From NCBI GenBank assembly GCA_003344405.1, contig NOWV01000057.1:186001-250000 (forward strand): 64,000 bases of DNA, read 5' to 3'. This DNA comes from Trichoplax sp. H2 (Eukaryota; Placozoa; Uniplacotomia; Trichoplacea). Below are positions 62,001 through 64,000 of the stretch, in pieces. The position numbers and the translations under genes were made by a program. Positions within the stretch are counted from its first letter, which is position 1. Each line of letters starts with the position of its first letter. The notes beneath the pieces were generated by a model. That model had not been told where the DNA came from. It did no database searches and saw only the letters and a list, made by a program, of their open reading frames with translations.

Positions 62001-64000
62001 TTGTGACTTTTCACCTGTTAGCAATGATGCAAGATATTTTCAAATTTTTATTAAAACACTACTACACATTTTCTGGAATTCATCCAATAAAATTATCAAT
62101 CTTTAATAATATATTTTAATGCATTTTGTTCTTTGCATATAGCCAATAAAAAATAATTGCAATCAAATTCGGCAGGTAGTTTTTAGATTAATTTAGCTTA
62201 CCTTGAAATTGAAATATGTAGACATCACCAAGCCTATCGGCTCCAAAGAATTTAATTTCTCCCTTTTAGCGTATTGGATATACATCCATTTATGATTTGG
62301 TTATAGATCATACAATTATAAATAAAGCAATTCTGATTACAATATGGATAAAAGGAGTCTGGTTCAATCAATGTGATTCTTGTAACTTACCGTTATACCT
62401 AAGATCGACATGTCAGCGATGTTTTTAACAATCGTACTACGAATATCGCTGCTTTCATAATTAAATTGAGATAGACTCCTGTTTTGAGGCTGTAATTGCT
62501 GCTCCGTTTTATCCAAAGCATGAGCCATTGTCCATACGGCATCGTACATGTAAGCACGTAAGGTATTGGTGGTAGTAACATTATTTAAATGTTGGAATTG
62601 TTGATTAAAATTCAATGGTGACTATGTAGAAGAAATGAAATAGCCAATTATATAATAAATCATTGATTATATTATTAATATATCTAAAATCAAGCCACAG
62701 TTAAGGTCATTTATCTGCAAATAATATTAACAATCTAATCTATATGTACTATCATCTCAAATTACCTACCCTTCCAGAAATAGTCGGTTCGGTACTAGTT
62801 TGCGGGTATGATCGATAAACGTAGAAATAATTTTGTATAACTTGGTAAATTTGATCAGGCGTACATTTCGTGTGAGGCTGCATTTCAACCTCCCACCAGT
62901 CATTAGGATACCATCCAACTAATATCCAGACATATTTGGGACCATATAACTTTTGCTTATATGCCTTAAATTAAAGACAGAATACGTTAACTGGTTTGAT
63001 CAATTAATTTTTTCTCCTGCAATTAATGTTCTATAGTGATTGGCATTATTATATTTTCAACTATTCATGATAATAACTAATCAATTACAGACAGATAATT
63101 ACTTAATTTGCGCTAAATGTTCAAAAAAAATTTAACTACCTTGCAACTAGTGCACAGAGATACTGTTAGTGATTTAATTCTGAAAGTATGACCTTAGCAC
63201 CTAGGTAGACTTGTAATTGAGGTAATGAAATTGTTTAAAATAATATATAAATACTCATATACATATTAGAATCAAATTCTATTTTAATATTCTTGACTGT
63301 CATCTCAATGATGCTTTGGAGCCACTACCCGAATAGCTAGATCTATCTTAAACTATCACTATTACAAAATTCTTGTCGATACTCTACCCTTGACGTCTAA
63401 TTTATTTATTCTTATGACTATAATTTATTAATTTACTGTAGAATATCCGTGAAGCCATTACCTCACATAATACATGTAAAATAACTGGAGCTTGGCCAAT
63501 GGCATATATAATTCGCATATCTTTAGCCTGAAAGAAAATTTAAGATTCTATTTACAATTAACCAATATCGTTCTATCGTTCTACTATCTTTAGCAAATTA
63601 TAAACTTCTTAAATTAGAAGATATGATGGTTTGGTTATAAATTCAATCCAATTAGTAACTAATTAATACCATTTTAATGAAAGAGAATGGTATCTACCGA
63701 TTCATGAAATTAAAATATTGGCACTGTCTACGATTTATTCACTGCCGCTAATAATTATAGTAAACTATTATATGGTTGTAGCATTACCGGCGGAATTAGA
63801 ATTCATTCACTTACTTTAAGATTGCCTATGACCACGGCAAACTGATCAAGAACACCTTCGGCATATACATCAGTAATATTTTTACTTTTGAAATCACTAA
63901 CGAGATCGTTAGCCGCCTATGGTAAAACATATGATAATGAGATGTAGAATTGTTTTAGTCGGCTTATTCATCATCATATACACTATGTCAACTTATACTT
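59035..64000 (-). CDS. GABBR2-like: second GABA-B-type class C GPCR, 3' part (12 exons, about 609 aa in window)
   Basis: Paralogue of the receptor at 35392-44335, truncated by the window edge; its signal-peptide and first ligand-domain exons lie beyond 64000. Exons: 63916-63815, 63527-63462, 62964-62770, 62621-62391, 62262-62202, 62014-61919, 61409-61259, 60882-60642, 60510-60388, 59837-59508, 59348-59196, 59115-59035. Seven consecutive internal exons (231, 61, 96, 151, 241, 123 bp and the 66-bp exon upstream) match the first receptor in length and phase. Visible landmarks: GPKYVWILVGWYPNDWW, YMYDAVWTMAHAL, LLCLGFTLAFGSLFAKMWR, FLAYETRKVTISMLND, MVFLPK. The tail ends in a short acidic/basic coiled-coil-like helix (MEEEIKIIKNRIEEME). 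Expected in the plasma membrane; ligand unknown. Confidence 0.93.

Noticed and set aside
1-64000. CRISPR arrays, bacterial operons, rRNA or complete tRNA genes
   Set aside because: No regularly spaced short repeats, no prokaryotic gene organisation, and no cloverleaf or rRNA sequence were seen; the window is eukaryotic.

Overview
The window looks like nuclear DNA of an early-branching animal, most likely a placozoan (Trichoplax or Hoilungia type). This is an inference. The DNA is AT-rich, the genes are dense in introns (many of 60-700 bp with GT-AG borders), and the gene content is animal: two INF2-type formins, a formylglycine-generating enzyme, coproporphyrinogen oxidase and two GABA-B-type class C receptors. 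Three runs of 20 N (46989-47008, 47352-47371, 55574-55593) show that it is a scaffolded draft assembly.

Layout. 1-8416 holds no gene I can support, only repeats. 8417-16576 and 18696-25704 (+) are two tandem INF2-like formins, each reconstructed as 16 exons with the same intron positions and phases and with most exon lengths identical (DID, proline-rich FH1, FH2, WH2/DAD-like motif, long disordered tail). Tail-to-tail with them on the minus strand are SUMF1 (29443 to 27208, 9 exons) and CPOX (about 32551 to 30471, 11 exons plus an uncertain 5' end). 32.8-35.4 kb is a repeat- and hairpin-rich spacer. 44335-35392 (-) is a complete 15-exon GABA-B-like receptor. 44.4-59.0 kb is a long repeat-rich stretch with no convincing gene. 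59035-64000 (-) is the 3' part (12 exons) of a second GABA-B-like receptor that runs off the right edge.

The window is built from two gene duplications, formins and receptors, around two housekeeping enzymes. The formins would act on actin in the cytoplasm. SUMF1 would activate sulfatases in the ER. CPOX would act in haem synthesis in mitochondria. The receptors would sit in the plasma membrane. Nothing here links them into one pathway.

The most informative non-genic signal is structural. Sequence beside the N gaps repeats other parts of the window, as expected when pieces of the second haplotype are left in a scaffold. These pieces act as empty-site alleles. One lacks a 444-bp insertion (43198-43641) flanked by a 5-bp target duplication. 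The other joins sequence matching 49366 directly to sequence matching 55177, so it lacks about 5.8 kb. All exon boundaries were derived by eye from frame, splice sites and homology remembered from the families; none was checked by alignment software or transcripts.
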